DNA of 64,000 nucleotides from Peredibacter starrii (GCF_034259205.1 NZ_CP139487.1:1302001-1366000), one strand, 5' to 3'; shown: positions 16,781-26,274, counted from the stretch's first letter. Numbers and translations: made by a program. Notes: generated from the sequence alone by a model not told the origin.

Positions 16781-17858
16781 ATACGATGTCCAATTGGTCC
16801 TTAATGTTTTGTGGAAGTGCCGGAATCATAGATTTCGGAATGAGGAAGGTCGCGAGATTGAAAAAATCAATGAAGGCGCGATTTCTCTCAGTCGTTGATC
16901 TCAGGTATTCGTGACCGGAAGATCCACCAGTTCCAATTTTTGTTCCAAGAATTCTTTGAACCATAATGGCGTGACGATAACGCCAGGTCGTAAATTTTTC
17001 ATCCACTTCAACCAGTGCATTTAGAATTCTGAATGGCATTTGAAGAGCAGGGTAATCACGATAAAGATAAATGAATACCGCCGACAACATCGCCTTCTGA
17101 GAAAGGCGAACTTTGCCTTCACCTTGCCAAGCTGAATACAGTCTTGAATCAAGAAGGGTATTGAAAGTATTTTGAGTCATGTCCAAATTCTTAAGTTCCA
17201 TCGTGCGAGTGCGATCATCCAGAACTGGGTTATTTGAGATGATCTCACGATCTTGCTTCAGCATCTTATCAACGGCGTGAGAGTATTCGCCCCAGAAATC
17301 AAAATCTTCGAACTGGCTGAATGGCATTCTTTCAAGCCACGCCTCAAGAAGTTCAAAAATACTGATTCGTGCTTCTTCAGCTTCCAGAAGTTTTTTATCC
17401 TCAGCTTTCAAGCGAGAGTTGAAGAATTGTTTTTCAACTTCCATGCGATGCTGGGCCTTGATACCAAGAATCGCCTCGATCAATTTGAATTGAATACTCT
17501 GGAATCCAGAGGCAGGAACCAGAAAATCTCTGAATTCCATGAAGTCGAGAGATGTCATCGTTTCCATCACCTGAATCTGATCAATCAGGAGTTGCTGAAT
17601 CGTTGTCACTCGTTCAATGCGAGCGATAATGACCGACAGATCCGTAGATGGAACAAACGGCTGCTGCATGATTTCTCGAACTGAATTTAGTTCGTGAAGA
17701 ATCTGTTTGAACCACAGCTCATAGGCCTGGTGAATGATGATAAATAGGGTCTCGTCATGGGCGGTTTTGCCGTATTTAGTACTCTCTGGGGCCTGAGCGT
17801 TCAGGATTTTAGGGAGTTGCAGGTAGTCACCGTAATAAACTGGAGTCTGGATTTTCAT
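16761..17858 (-). CDS. kynA: Tryptophan 2,3-dioxygenase
   Basis: 365 residues. Family signatures: YGDYLQLP, HDETLFIIIHQAYELWFKQ with the distal His, the heme-ligand His in WRYRHAIMVQRILG, and GTGGSSGHEYLRS. Opens the indole ring of L-Trp to N-formylkynurenine using heme and oxygen. First gene of a two-gene unit with the kynureninase-like gene. Divergent from the aminopeptidase gene across a 55-base gap. Confidence 0.95.
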   Translation of the reverse strand: MKIQTPVYYGDYLQLPKILNAQAPESTKYGKTAHDETLFIIIHQAYELWFKQILHELNSVREIMQQPFVPSTDLSVIIARIERVTTIQQLLIDQIQVMETMTSLDFMEFRDFLVPASGFQSIQFKLIEAILGIKAQHRMEVEKQFFNSRLKAEDKKLLEAEEARISIFELLEAWLERMPFSQFEDFDFWGEYSHAVDKMLKQDREIISNNPVLDDRTRTMELKNLDMTQNTFNTLLDSRLYSAWQGEGKVRLSQKAMLSAVFIYLYRDYPALQMPFRILNALVEVDEKFTTWRYRHAIMVQRILGTKIGTGGSSGHEYLRSTTERNRAFIDFFNLATFLIPKSMIPALPQNIKDQLDIVYDSFRP

Positions 17859-17913
17859 TTAAGCCTTCCCAAGGATGTCGGAGGGGAGTAATTTATTTAA
17901 ACGAGGATATTCT

Positions 17914-19677
17914 ATGAAAAAAGCTTTCGATCTATCAAATCAAACCATTAAATCTAATATTCAAAAACTCAGAAAAGTTATGACGGACCGTGGCCTGGAT
18001 GGCATGTACATCTCAAGCTTTGACCCTTTTCTGAATGAATACGTTCCTCTTCAGGACAATCACCGCTTTTATATCACGGGCTTCACTGGCTCGATGGCAG
18101 AAGTACTGGTTCCGGCCAATGGCCGTGTCAGACTTTATGTGGATGGTCGCTACCATGAGCAAGCGGACCTGGAAGTAGATGCGACGGAAGTTGAAGTCAT
18201 GAAGACGGGCCCTGATTCTTCAACGACTCAGGACCTGGCAAACGATGTGAAGAAACTAGGAATTAAGAAACTTGGTTACGAAGCTGATCGTACGGCTCTT
18301 GGATATTTGAAGAAACTTTCTGAAGTGGCCTCAGAAACAGTTGCCCTTGAAGGTGGAGAACTTGCCAAAGAAATTCCTTTTGAAGCTCTTCCAGCGTTAA
18401 AGGAAGTGCAACTGGTTCCTCGCGAATGGCGCGGACGTGATACCTTAGAAAAAACTCGTTCAATTTTCTCGAATGAGAAAGAAGCGATGTTCTTAACGGC
18501 CCTTGATTCAATTGCCTGGATCACAAACTGCCGCGGTTATCACCTTCCGTTTCTTTCAAGCTTCTACGCCAAAGCACTTGTGACGAAAGAAAAGGTTTAT
18601 GTGTTTGTTACACCGGAAACTCCGGTTTCAGATAAGGCGAAGAAGGAATCAGGTTTAGAGTTCATTGCTCTTCCGTTTAATAATCTTCCTCGAGAACTTG
18701 ATCGTCTTCAAAACACACTTCACTTAAATGAAGTGCAGTATATGCCAAGCATGCTGAACTCAGCTGACTTTGCGATGCTCGTGAAGGTTTTCGGAACTGA
18801 TCGCCTGAAAGAAAAGGCCGATGGCCTTTATGGTTATCAGTCAATCAAAGAGCCGGTTGAAATTCAACAGATGGACGCTTCATTCAGAAAAGCTGATAAG
18901 GCGATCTTTAATACTATCAAGTGGGTCAAAGATTCGATCAAAGCTGGAAAACGCATTACTGAGCTTGATCTCTATAACGAGACAACGAAGAAATACAAAG
19001 AGCAGGGTGCTCACGACCAGAGCTTCAATACTATCGCAGGTGTTGGACCAAACGGGTCCATCGTTCACTACGGTGATCCATCTGATGAAGTGGTGATTAA
19101 AGATACGGACATGATCCTTCTTGATTCTGGCGGATATTTTGATGGTGGTTGGGCAACTGATACCACGCGAACTTTCTTCGGTGATTCATCGAAGAAGGCC
19201 GATCCTAAGATGATTGAGATCTATACGCTTGTTCTGAAAGGTACTCTGGCCGTTCAATCAGCAGTTTTTCCTGAAGGCACAAAAGGTAACGTCCTGGATG
19301 GTCTAGCAAGAAACGCCATGAGAAAGTACGGCTATGATTACAGTCACGGAACTGGTCACGGTGTTGGTGTTCACGTGCACGAACCAGGTGTGAGAATTTC
19401 GACAATTTCAAATGTTCCCATGAAAGCGGGACAAGTGGTTTCAATTGAACCAGGAATTTATATCCCTGGCTTCGGTGGTGTTCGTCTTGAGAACATTGCC
19501 TGGGTCGAAAAGCATCCGAAGTATCCCAAGATGCTTCGTTTTGTTCCATTCGTTTATATCGGATTTGATCCGGCCTTGATCGACATGAATCTTCTTAATT
19601 CAGAAGAGAAAGTGCTTCTCGAAGAGTATGAGGCAGAATGTACGAAGCGTGGAACGAGCCTAAGAACGCTTAAGTAA
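17914..19677 (+). CDS. Xaa-Pro aminopeptidase (aminopeptidase P, M24B)
   Basis: About 587 residues, the long three-domain form: two creatinase-like N-terminal domains and a C-terminal pita-bread catalytic domain. Metal ligands can be read: LDSGG and ATDTTRTFF (two Asp), HGTGHGVG (His), SIEPGIY (Glu) and GVRLENI (Glu). Removes an N-terminal residue before proline. Start at 17914 with GAGGA upstream. No signal peptide, so cytoplasmic. Its end overlaps the convergent matrixin-like gene by 18 bases. Confidence 0.93.
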   Translation: MKKAFDLSNQTIKSNIQKLRKVMTDRGLDGMYISSFDPFLNEYVPLQDNHRFYITGFTGSMAEVLVPANGRVRLYVDGRYHEQADLEVDATEVEVMKTGPDSSTTQDLANDVKKLGIKKLGYEADRTALGYLKKLSEVASETVALEGGELAKEIPFEALPALKEVQLVPREWRGRDTLEKTRSIFSNEKEAMFLTALDSIAWITNCRGYHLPFLSSFYAKALVTKEKVYVFVTPETPVSDKAKKESGLEFIALPFNNLPRELDRLQNTLHLNEVQYMPSMLNSADFAMLVKVFGTDRLKEKADGLYGYQSIKEPVEIQQMDASFRKADKAIFNTIKWVKDSIKAGKRITELDLYNETTKKYKEQGAHDQSFNTIAGVGPNGSIVHYGDPSDEVVIKDTDMILLDSGGYFDGGWATDTTRTFFGDSSKKADPKMIEIYTLVLKGTLAVQSAVFPEGTKGNVLDGLARNAMRKYGYDYSHGTGHGVGVHVHEPGVRISTISNVPMKAGQVVSIEPGIYIPGFGGVRLENIAWVEKHPKYPKMLRFVPFVYIGFDPALIDMNLLNSEEKVLLEEYEAECTKRGTSLRTLK

Positions 19678-20493
19678 TCTCATCATTTCAGCAATTAAAA
19701 TCATGACTGCCAAAGTGATCCCCATTTGAACAAATGGAGGATTGCTTGGTGGTTCATCATCTTTCCCACCTACATTTTGAATCGTGCCACAGCTTCCAAG
19801 TAGTCCACCTGAAAGTCCAAAGGCATCCACGTGCATTGGATAAAGATACGTTACGCCGTCCACATCATCTTGCCCGAGATTCGTTCGAAGACTGACTGTT
19901 CTGTAGTACATCAGTGCTGCTGAATCTTTTGAATGACCTAATCCAATAGCGTGGCCAATTTCATGAGCAATTACAGAAACTTTATCGGAATGAGAAAGAG
20001 CGGCAAAAGTCGGAGCAAAGTCATTAATGAGAATGACTGCACCCACGATTTTCTTTCCACTGAACTTATTGGGAATCGTAACCGCAAGAACGTTGTTAGA
20101 ACCAAAGTTAAGGGGATTGCTGTTGCAAGCGATGATGATGTCTGTCACTGGTGGAATCAATCCATCCGGATCGGCATTACCGTCATCGATACAGTCCTGA
20201 TCAGTCGGAGAGCAAAGACGTCCTTGATTGATATTATTAATCGCCTCTGAGGCTCCGGAAGCATCGAGTACAAGCGCCGAAGTCGGAACCTGGTTCCAGA
20301 ATTTATCCACCGCCGGTTTAATCATGTCTTCCAGCTCGGAAGGTGTCACTCCAGCATTGGCCGGATTACAGATGGTGTTGCCCGCAATTCTCACCTTAAC
20401 GTTATTATCTTTGAATGAAGCTCCAAAGTTATTGTTAAGGGTATAAGCGTGAGCAGTTCCAATTGTAAGTATCAAACCAAGGATGAACTTCAT
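19660..20493 (-). CDS. Exported matrixin-like zinc metalloprotease
   Basis: About 277 residues with a signal peptide (MKFILGLILTIGTAHA). The metzincin zinc site HEIGHAIGLGHS and a Met-turn-like ALMYYR are visible, so it should be an active protease. The C-terminus carries a hydrophobic segment (MGITLAVMILIAEMM) that could anchor it in a membrane. Start at 20493 has TAGG upstream and follows the stop of the upstream outer-membrane-protein gene by 5 bases, so they form an operon. Confidence 0.85.
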   Translation of the reverse strand: MKFILGLILTIGTAHAYTLNNNFGASFKDNNVKVRIAGNTICNPANAGVTPSELEDMIKPAVDKFWNQVPTSALVLDASGASEAINNINQGRLCSPTDQDCIDDGNADPDGLIPPVTDIIIACNSNPLNFGSNNVLAVTIPNKFSGKKIVGAVILINDFAPTFAALSHSDKVSVIAHEIGHAIGLGHSKDSAALMYYRTVSLRTNLGQDDVDGVTYLYPMHVDAFGLSGGLLGSCGTIQNVGGKDDEPPSNPPFVQMGITLAVMILIAEMMRLLKRS

Positions 20494-20498
20494 AAAAC

Positions 20499-21176
20499 CT
20501 ACTGATCCCAGTAATAGGAAATAAAGAGTGTATATGAAACCTGACGTCTTTCTTCTTTGAAGATGGCGTATGTGTATGTCTGAAGACGTACTGCCCATTC
20601 ATCGAATTTCGTCTCTAGACCCAGATCGAAAGTATTGTTCAAACTTGAACGGTTTTCTTCCGGATAATAGAAAGTGGAAGTTGAGTTACCGTTGTTAATC
20701 TCTGCCTTACCACCGCGTCCATGTTGGTTGGCCCACATGATACTTGTACCTACGCGAAGTCTTAGCCAATCGAGCGGGTCATAACCAAAATCAGCTCGGA
20801 ACATGAAAAGGTTTTTAATGATTTTTGAATCATCGATAAAGCGTGGAAGAACCCAGTTAAGCTCTGGTAGAAAACGCCAACCATATCTAACAGGCATTGA
20901 AAGACCTGCACCGATGGTTGGGGCCTTGGCATCAAATTTACGCGTTCCGCCCGAAGTGTTGATCTGAATGCTATCGTAAAATTCGGTATGGGTACCAAGA
21001 TTGAAGAGGATAGACTCAATCTGCTTTTTCTCTTCAACTTTCACGGGTTGAACAGGTCGAGTTTGGCGAGGGTTTGTGGTTTTCTTCGTCCGTCTACCAT
21101 AAGTAGAAAGATCTTGAGCAGAGGCCGTTAAGCAAAAACAGCCTAATATAGTCCACAAAATTAATCTCTGAGTCAT
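20499..21176 (-). CDS. Exported protein, probable outer-membrane beta-barrel
   Basis: 225 residues. Signal peptide at 1-20, then a basic Thr/Arg/Lys/Pro linker, then alternating aromatic and polar segments (YGWRFLPELNWVLP, WLRLRVGTSIMWA) ending in SYYWDQ, as in outer-membrane barrels of 8-10 strands. No specific family recognised. Upstream partner of the matrixin-like protease in an operon. Confidence 0.7.
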   Translation of the reverse strand: MTQRLILWTILGCFCLTASAQDLSTYGRRTKKTTNPRQTRPVQPVKVEEKKQIESILFNLGTHTEFYDSIQINTSGGTRKFDAKAPTIGAGLSMPVRYGWRFLPELNWVLPRFIDDSKIIKNLFMFRADFGYDPLDWLRLRVGTSIMWANQHGRGGKAEINNGNSTSTFYYPEENRSSLNNTFDLGLETKFDEWAVRLQTYTYAIFKEERRQVSYTLFISYYWDQ

Positions 21177-21245
21177 TGGTAAAGACTATCAAAAATCTTA
21201 GCGGATCGCTATCATAGAGCGATATATATTTTGGAGCTTCCAACT

Positions 21246-22367
21246 ATGTTCGAAAATTTTAAGGTTCCTTCTGATCTTATTCCTTCCGACCCTCGCTTTG
21301 GAGTTGGTCCTTCACTTATTCCCATTGAAGCGGTCGAGAATCTTGCAAAGTCTGGCAGCAAACTTCTGGGCACCAGTCACCGAAAAGATCCGATTAAAAA
21401 TCTCGTAAAAGAAGTTCAAGACGGTCTTCGTACTTATTTTAAATTACCAGCCGATTATGAAATCGTTCTTGGGAACGGTGGCGCCACTTTCCTTTGGGAC
21501 ATGATGGGCCTTGGATTAGTTGAAAAGTCTTCGCTTCATTATATTTGTGGAGAGTTTTCAGATAAATGGTATCGCTCACATAAGCAGATTCCTTGGATCA
21601 AGGCCAAGGAAGTGAAGGTAGAGTTCGGGGAAGGCATCAATCCGAAAGAAGAACCTGGATATGATTTCATCTGCTGTACATTGAATGAAACATCGACGGG
21701 TGTTCAGCTTTCAAATATTCCAAAGCTAAAAGATCCAAACACATTGATGGCGGTTGATGCCACATCGGGTGCGGGACAAATTCCAGCGGATTTCACTAAT
21801 ATTGATATTTACTATTTTTCGCCTCAAAAAGTTTTTGCTTCAGATGGCGGCTTCTATGTGGCCATCATGTCACCAAAGGCCATTGCTCGCGCAAAGAAAA
21901 TTCAGGAAGATAAAACTCGCTACATTCCTGAGGTGATGAAATGGTCAAATGCCATTGAAAACTCACGTGGGCATCAGACTTACAATACACCGGCAATCGC
22001 CACGATCTTCCTTTTGAATGAGCAAATCAAACTCATGAATAAGCTGGGCGAGGCGAAGGTCACAGAGCTTGCTAAGAAAAAAGCTGAACTGATGTATGGA
22101 TGGGCAGAGAAAAAACCTTATCTTTCTCCCTTTGTTAAGAACCCGGAGTTTCGTTCTCAAGCAGTGGTGTGTATCGATGTGGATGAAAAGTACAAAGTTG
22201 ATGACTTGATTAAAGTTCTTCGCGCTCAAGGTGTGGCGGTTGATATTGATGGTTATCGAAAGCTTGGAAGAAACCAATTTCGAATCGCACTTTTTCATAA
22301 CGTGAGTTATGAGAATCTGGAAAAGCTCACAAAAATTATTTCGCTCGCCATCGAATCAGAAAAATAA
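21246..22367 (+). CDS. serC: Phosphoserine aminotransferase
   Basis: About 373 residues, class V PLP fold. DPRFGVGPS at the N-terminus, GNGGATFLWD (phosphate-binding loop), AVDATSGAG (PLP Asp) and the Schiff-base Lys in SPQKVFASDGG match the actinobacterial/archaeal-style SerC rather than the E. coli type. Converts 3-phosphohydroxypyruvate and Glu to phosphoserine. Start at 21246 with GGAG upstream. No serA or serB adjacent. Confidence 0.87.
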   Translation: MFENFKVPSDLIPSDPRFGVGPSLIPIEAVENLAKSGSKLLGTSHRKDPIKNLVKEVQDGLRTYFKLPADYEIVLGNGGATFLWDMMGLGLVEKSSLHYICGEFSDKWYRSHKQIPWIKAKEVKVEFGEGINPKEEPGYDFICCTLNETSTGVQLSNIPKLKDPNTLMAVDATSGAGQIPADFTNIDIYYFSPQKVFASDGGFYVAIMSPKAIARAKKIQEDKTRYIPEVMKWSNAIENSRGHQTYNTPAIATIFLLNEQIKLMNKLGEAKVTELAKKKAELMYGWAEKKPYLSPFVKNPEFRSQAVVCIDVDEKYKVDDLIKVLRAQGVAVDIDGYRKLGRNQFRIALFHNVSYENLEKLTKIISLAIESEK

Positions 22368-22380
22368 CTTTAATTTCGCA

Positions 22381-22409
22381 TCGAGCACTTTCATTCTGAG
22401 AGTGCTCGA
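22381..22409 (+). terminator. Hairpin after serC, possible terminator
   Basis: TCGAGCACT and AGTGCTCGA form a perfect 9-bp stem with an 11-base loop 13 bases after the serC stop. Only a short pyrimidine tract follows. Confidence 0.45.
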
Positions 22410-22578
22410 CTTTCAGCGGCTACATTTCTTCTTAAGTTTTACGATTCCTCTCGCAACTGTATTTCGAAGAGTTAAATCACCAGTGTAAAATTCAGTGTTG
22501 GTGTCATTCTGTCGCCTTGAGCGATACTTACTTCATTTGTTATAAACGCCGCCGTCTAGTCTTAACCAAGGAAGAATC

Positions 22579-23748
22579 ATGAAAAGACATGCGGTACTCA
22601 CTTTGGCGTTACTTTCAACTTCGGTTTATGCAGAACGATTTTCAACTAATAATAGTCCCAATGTATTTTCAAAAATCGTTAACACACAAATGATTTACCG
22701 CTTCGATAGTCTTCCTTTAAGCGGAAGACTCAATGATGATCGCCTTGGTTGGTCTGAATCATTTTGGCCATCCAATCGTGGAGGCATTGCCTATCGATGG
22801 AGTCATCCAAATCCTCAGCCATTCAAATACAGACTCTATACTAAGGAAGAACTTAAAAAAATGAGTGAGAAAGAGATTGGACAACTTTCTCCGGCGGAAC
22901 TTTATGACATCACTTTGAGTGATTATAATTACACTCTCACAAGGAAGGTTTTAAGTTCATACAGCCCAAAGGATCTTTGGTGGGAAGGAATCTGTCACGG
23001 ATGGGCGCTGGCCGCGGCCAATTATCCTGAGCCCGCACCTGTGAGAATCCGAAATAAAGATGGGATCGTTACCAACTTTGGGTCTTCCGATGTGAAGGCG
23101 CTTCTGGCCATGCACGATGCTTATAATTATCAAGGTACTTACGCACAAATTGGAATGCGTTGTAATGCCAGTGGAAAGGTCCCTGGTGAAGGGGATGATC
23201 GTGATGCTAATCCAAATCCTCCAGCGCCTGAACTCGCAAATTCTCCAGATTGTGTTGATGTGAATGCGGGAGCGTTTCACGTTTCACTTACAAACTTGAT
23301 TGGAATCCATTCCAGAGGATTCGTGGCAGACGTAGATCGCTTTGGTGATGTATGGAATCAGCCAGTGACGAGTTATTCCTCACAAGTTGTGGGTGAAGAA
23401 GAGGTGACACCTGATCATCGAACACAGGGGATTGAGAGAAGAATTAAAGTGGCGACAAAATTCACCTACGGTGAAGAGCTTAAGTTTTGGACCGCAGAAG
23501 CGGAGGCCGCTGGGTCTCGTAACTTTGTTTCAAAACTTCCAGTGACAAATACTGTTCACCAGGAATTTCGAAGCAAAAATTATGAGTATATTGTTGAGCT
23601 TGATTATCGTGGCAATGTCATCGGTGGAGAATGGCTTACTGAAACTCGCCCAGACTTTATGTGGATCATAACGAGAGATAAAAAATTTAATAATTATCCT
23701 TATCCTCTGTCGGGACTTAATATGATTTATCAGCCAGTTAAAAGATAA
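22579..23748 (+). CDS. Exported transglutaminase elicitor-like protein
   Basis: 389 residues with a signal peptide (cleavage near VYA-E). WWEGICHGWALAAANYP (Cys about 139) and AFHVSLTNLIGIHSRGFVADVDR match the transglutaminase-elicitor family, known from oomycetes and some bacteria, with the expected Cys and His of the catalytic triad. Predicted to cross-link proteins through Gln-Lys isopeptide bonds or to deamidate Gln. AAGGAAGAATC precedes the ATG. Its own 210-base upstream region suggests independent transcription. Target is unknown; action on a prey or self envelope is inference. Confidence 0.8.
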   Translation: MKRHAVLTLALLSTSVYAERFSTNNSPNVFSKIVNTQMIYRFDSLPLSGRLNDDRLGWSESFWPSNRGGIAYRWSHPNPQPFKYRLYTKEELKKMSEKEIGQLSPAELYDITLSDYNYTLTRKVLSSYSPKDLWWEGICHGWALAAANYPEPAPVRIRNKDGIVTNFGSSDVKALLAMHDAYNYQGTYAQIGMRCNASGKVPGEGDDRDANPNPPAPELANSPDCVDVNAGAFHVSLTNLIGIHSRGFVADVDRFGDVWNQPVTSYSSQVVGEEEVTPDHRTQGIERRIKVATKFTYGEELKFWTAEAEAAGSRNFVSKLPVTNTVHQEFRSKNYEYIVELDYRGNVIGGEWLTETRPDFMWIITRDKKFNNYPYPLSGLNMIYQPVKR

Positions 23749-23816
23749 AGAAAGTTTAAAAACTAGTTAAAGAAAATTGAGTAACAGTTAATCTTTAAGG
23801 AGAAGGATGATAGGGC

Positions 23817-24083
23817 ATGGCCTTATCATTACTTCTTCTTGGTTTTTGTATGACAATTGGGATTGGAGTTTACTCTGCCTGGGTGACGTACATGAATCTT
23901 AGAAATGAAGATTACGAAATTGATTTTGATAAGCTCATGAGTAAGTCCTATCTTGATTTGATACAGGACAAGGAGCGCCTTGCTCGTCTTCTGAAAGTGA
24001 AATTATGGAGTCAAACCTTTACTCTCGTTCTGATTTCCTATCTTGCGGGTTCAGTTGTGCTCGCACTTAATTATTCAGATTAA
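23817..24083 (+). CDS. Small two-helix membrane protein
   Basis: 88 residues with hydrophobic segments at about 3-22 and 66-84 separated by a charged helix rich in Asp, Glu, Lys and Arg. AAGGAGAAGG lies upstream, though spaced better for an out-of-frame ATG at 23806; TAGGGC sits directly before 23817. No family recognised. Ends at a strong shared terminator. Confidence 0.7.
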   Translation: MALSLLLLGFCMTIGIGVYSAWVTYMNLRNEDYEIDFDKLMSKSYLDLIQDKERLARLLKVKLWSQTFTLVLISYLAGSVVLALNYSD

Positions 24084-24094
24084 TGTTTATTGTT

Positions 24095-24123
24095 AAGGCC
24101 ACCCCAAAGGGTGGCCTTTTTAT
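24095..24123. terminator. Bidirectional terminator
   Basis: GGCCACCC/GGGTGGCC with loop CAAA, extended by AA/TT, then TTTTTATTT. It lies between convergent genes. Confidence 0.9.
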
Positions 24124-24678
24124 TTAGATACATTCGTCAGCGCAAACATTTCGGCAAAGTCCATATTCACAAACTTCATGACACTTGTAGGCCATGTAAC
24201 ACTCTTCACCTTTTTCAGTTAACTCATCTTTATAAACGACAGCAACAACGGCCAGAACAACAATGGCGAAGATCGCTCCACCAATGAAGGCCGCAGTACC
24301 GTTCCAACTGGCGCCACGATTATAAGTTTTTTCAACCACTGATCGGATATGTTCCTGAGCTTCTTTGGCACTCATGGCATTTATTGAAACGAGAGAGTAA
24401 GTAGTTTGAATTTCTCTGGCCCATTTTTCGTCTTTGATTTGCGAGATTGTAAAATCGAGAAGCTCTTGATTTGATAGCCCCGCCGCTTGAAGCTTCAAAA
24501 TCTCATTTGAAAACTTCTCACTTTGAACATTGAAGAAGGCCTGATCTTTCTGGTCCCATTCAACAGATAAAGAATAGTTCAATTCATCAAAGGCGGCCTT
24601 CAACCCACTCTGAGTTGCAGCGTTTGCCTGAACTGAGAAAGTAATAAGCACAAGAAATAGAACGAAAACTCGTTTCAT
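24124..24678 (-). CDS. Exported or membrane protein with Cys-rich C-terminus
   Basis: 184 residues. Signal peptide at 1-20, a helical middle region, a hydrophobic helix (AAFIGGAIFAIVVLAVVAVVY) at about 128-148, then a short tail with seven Cys (CYMAYKCHEVCEYGLCRNVC). The tail could bind metal or form disulphides. No family recognised. Confidence 0.7.
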   Translation of the reverse strand: MKRVFVLFLVLITFSVQANAATQSGLKAAFDELNYSLSVEWDQKDQAFFNVQSEKFSNEILKLQAAGLSNQELLDFTISQIKDEKWAREIQTTYSLVSINAMSAKEAQEHIRSVVEKTYNRGASWNGTAAFIGGAIFAIVVLAVVAVVYKDELTEKGEECYMAYKCHEVCEYGLCRNVCADECI

Positions 24679-24799
24679 AAGTAATGACCTCTTTTTGTGT
24701 AGGTGAATAATAATGTGAAAAGTGAAACGAAGGTTACCCTTTGCAATAATTACAAATTAAAATCTGGCCAAAGAGGCCCGGCAAGGCGGGCCTAAACAG

Positions 24800-25441
24800 T
24801 TATTTTTTGAAGATCACACCACAGGCAATCGGTGCACTTGCTTGCGGGGTCATACCGTCCAAAGTTCCAAATGAGTCTGGAAGTTCAGTTGCGGGATTCA
24901 CACCATGTAAAAGTACCACTCTTCCGGTAAGGTTCAGTTTCTCTCCTGTGCGAGATTTTACATCTGTTTCCAGGGTCTTTAATGAAGCCGCCTCGATATA
25001 GGTGTAGCCTCCGCCCAGAGGATAGAAACCAGCTGTGCTGTTAAGATCAGAATCGAGCGGCACTAGAACTTTTCCAACCACGGCATAGGCCTCCTTGATA
25101 TCAACGTAACTGTCGCCATTGATATCATCGCCCGCGTTTGGACAACGAGTTCCTGCATGAACACTTTGTAAATGAATCACGCGAGCATCATCATCCAGCA
25201 TGGTTTTAAATGAGACCGTGTCTCCTGCAATATTAATTTCAGCAAAGCCAGATGGAAGAAAGCCAGAGAGGTGGTTATTAAAAGGACGAAGAATCGCACG
25301 GTAATTGCCTTGAGCTTGTTGCTCTTTAATTGTGGCAAGTCCATTACTGGATTTCCCGCTGTTGCTTTTGCCGCCGCTTTTTCCGCAGGCGGCAAGTAAA
25401 GTTAAAGAGAGAAAAAGGATTGAAGAAATATTTTGTTTCAT
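24800..25441 (-). CDS. Lipoprotein, unknown function
   Basis: 213 residues. Type II signal peptide with lipobox LLAAC at about residue 19, a Gly/Ser/Lys linker, then a beta-rich domain with two further Cys residues (TRCPNAG, IACGV) that may pair. The segment GDDINGDSYVDIKEAY resembles a dockerin or EF-hand calcium loop. Starts 8 bases after the stop of the protein-glutaminase-like gene, so cotranscribed with it. Confidence 0.75.
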   Translation of the reverse strand: MKQNISSILFLSLTLLAACGKSGGKSNSGKSSNGLATIKEQQAQGNYRAILRPFNNHLSGFLPSGFAEINIAGDTVSFKTMLDDDARVIHLQSVHAGTRCPNAGDDINGDSYVDIKEAYAVVGKVLVPLDSDLNSTAGFYPLGGGYTYIEAASLKTLETDVKSRTGEKLNLTGRVVLLHGVNPATELPDSFGTLDGMTPQASAPIACGVIFKK

Positions 25442-25449
25442 GTTGCGCT

Positions 25450-26274
25450 CTATGGTTGTGTGTTAAAACCGAAACGAAGGGCCGCGCGGTACTCACTGTC
25501 TGGAGTCGTGGCCTTATAGCGACCTTGCTCCTGTGCCGCTAAATCTCCCGGAACCTTATAGTGCATGCTATCGATCATCAGATAGCAGTTTTCGGTCTGG
25601 GGATTCACATCATATTCAGAGAATCTCAGAGTCGGTTTGCAAGGGCGTTTGGTATAAACGTATTGGTCGGTCCATTCTTTAATCGTCATCGGGCGATCGG
25701 TATAACGGAAATCCATCACCATATCTTTCACTCCTTCAGGAGTTTGCACGGAATACATTGGGGCCACATGGAACCACCACTTGAATCGAATGCTATCAAT
25801 GTAAGAAGCGGTGAAGAACACGAATACTTTCTTGGATTTTGTGCCAGAGCGTTTGAATTCTTCATGGGCCCAAACATGAGCACGGTCGGTACATTCAGAT
25901 ACTCGCTTGTAGTTTGAATTCGAACGATTAAAGATGGCGATGGCCTCTTCCATATTCTTAACAATGGTTGCTTCAAAGGGAGGTCTCAAGCCTGGAAGAG
26001 GAGCGGGATTCTCATCCTGAATTTGCGACATAGATTTCATGACTGGTTCTTGAAGAACGTCAAATGAAAGGAGAGACGAATCTTCTTCGTCAACCTCAGC
26101 ACGAATGAGAGAGTTCTTCGCGAGTTTAATCGGCGAGGAATTTAAAAAGGCCACACGGCCATTTTCAAACTTAACAATGTTTCCTTCAATTGCATGAATA
26201 CGACTCTTGAAAGTTTCCGCGTTTAGGAAGGGCGAAATTCCAAGGGCCAAACTAATCAAAAACAACTTCTTCAT
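25450..26274 (-). CDS. Exported protein-glutaminase-like enzyme
   Basis: 274 residues with a signal peptide (MKKLFLISLALGISPFLNA). An N-terminal pro-like domain is followed by SECTDRAHVWAHEEF (Cys128), FKWWFHVAPMY (His169) and DMVMDFR (Asp188). This Cys-His-Asp order and spacing resembles the protein-glutaminase of Chryseobacterium, which deamidates Gln side chains in proteins. The assignment is from motif recall, not a search. First gene of a two-gene operon with the 24800 lipoprotein. Confidence 0.7.
   Translation of the reverse strand: MKKLFLISLALGISPFLNAETFKSRIHAIEGNIVKFENGRVAFLNSSPIKLAKNSLIRAEVDEEDSSLLSFDVLQEPVMKSMSQIQDENPAPLPGLRPPFEATIVKNMEEAIAIFNRSNSNYKRVSECTDRAHVWAHEEFKRSGTKSKKVFVFFTASYIDSIRFKWWFHVAPMYSVQTPEGVKDMVMDFRYTDRPMTIKEWTDQYVYTKRPCKPTLRFSEYDVNPQTENCYLMIDSMHYKVPGDLAAQEQGRYKATTPDSEYRAALRFGFNTQP

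Noticed and set aside
22381-22409. CIRCE-like heat-shock element, because of GAGCACT/AGTGCTC
   Set aside because: The spacing, outer bases and position after a stop codon do not fit CIRCE; a terminator-like hairpin is simpler.
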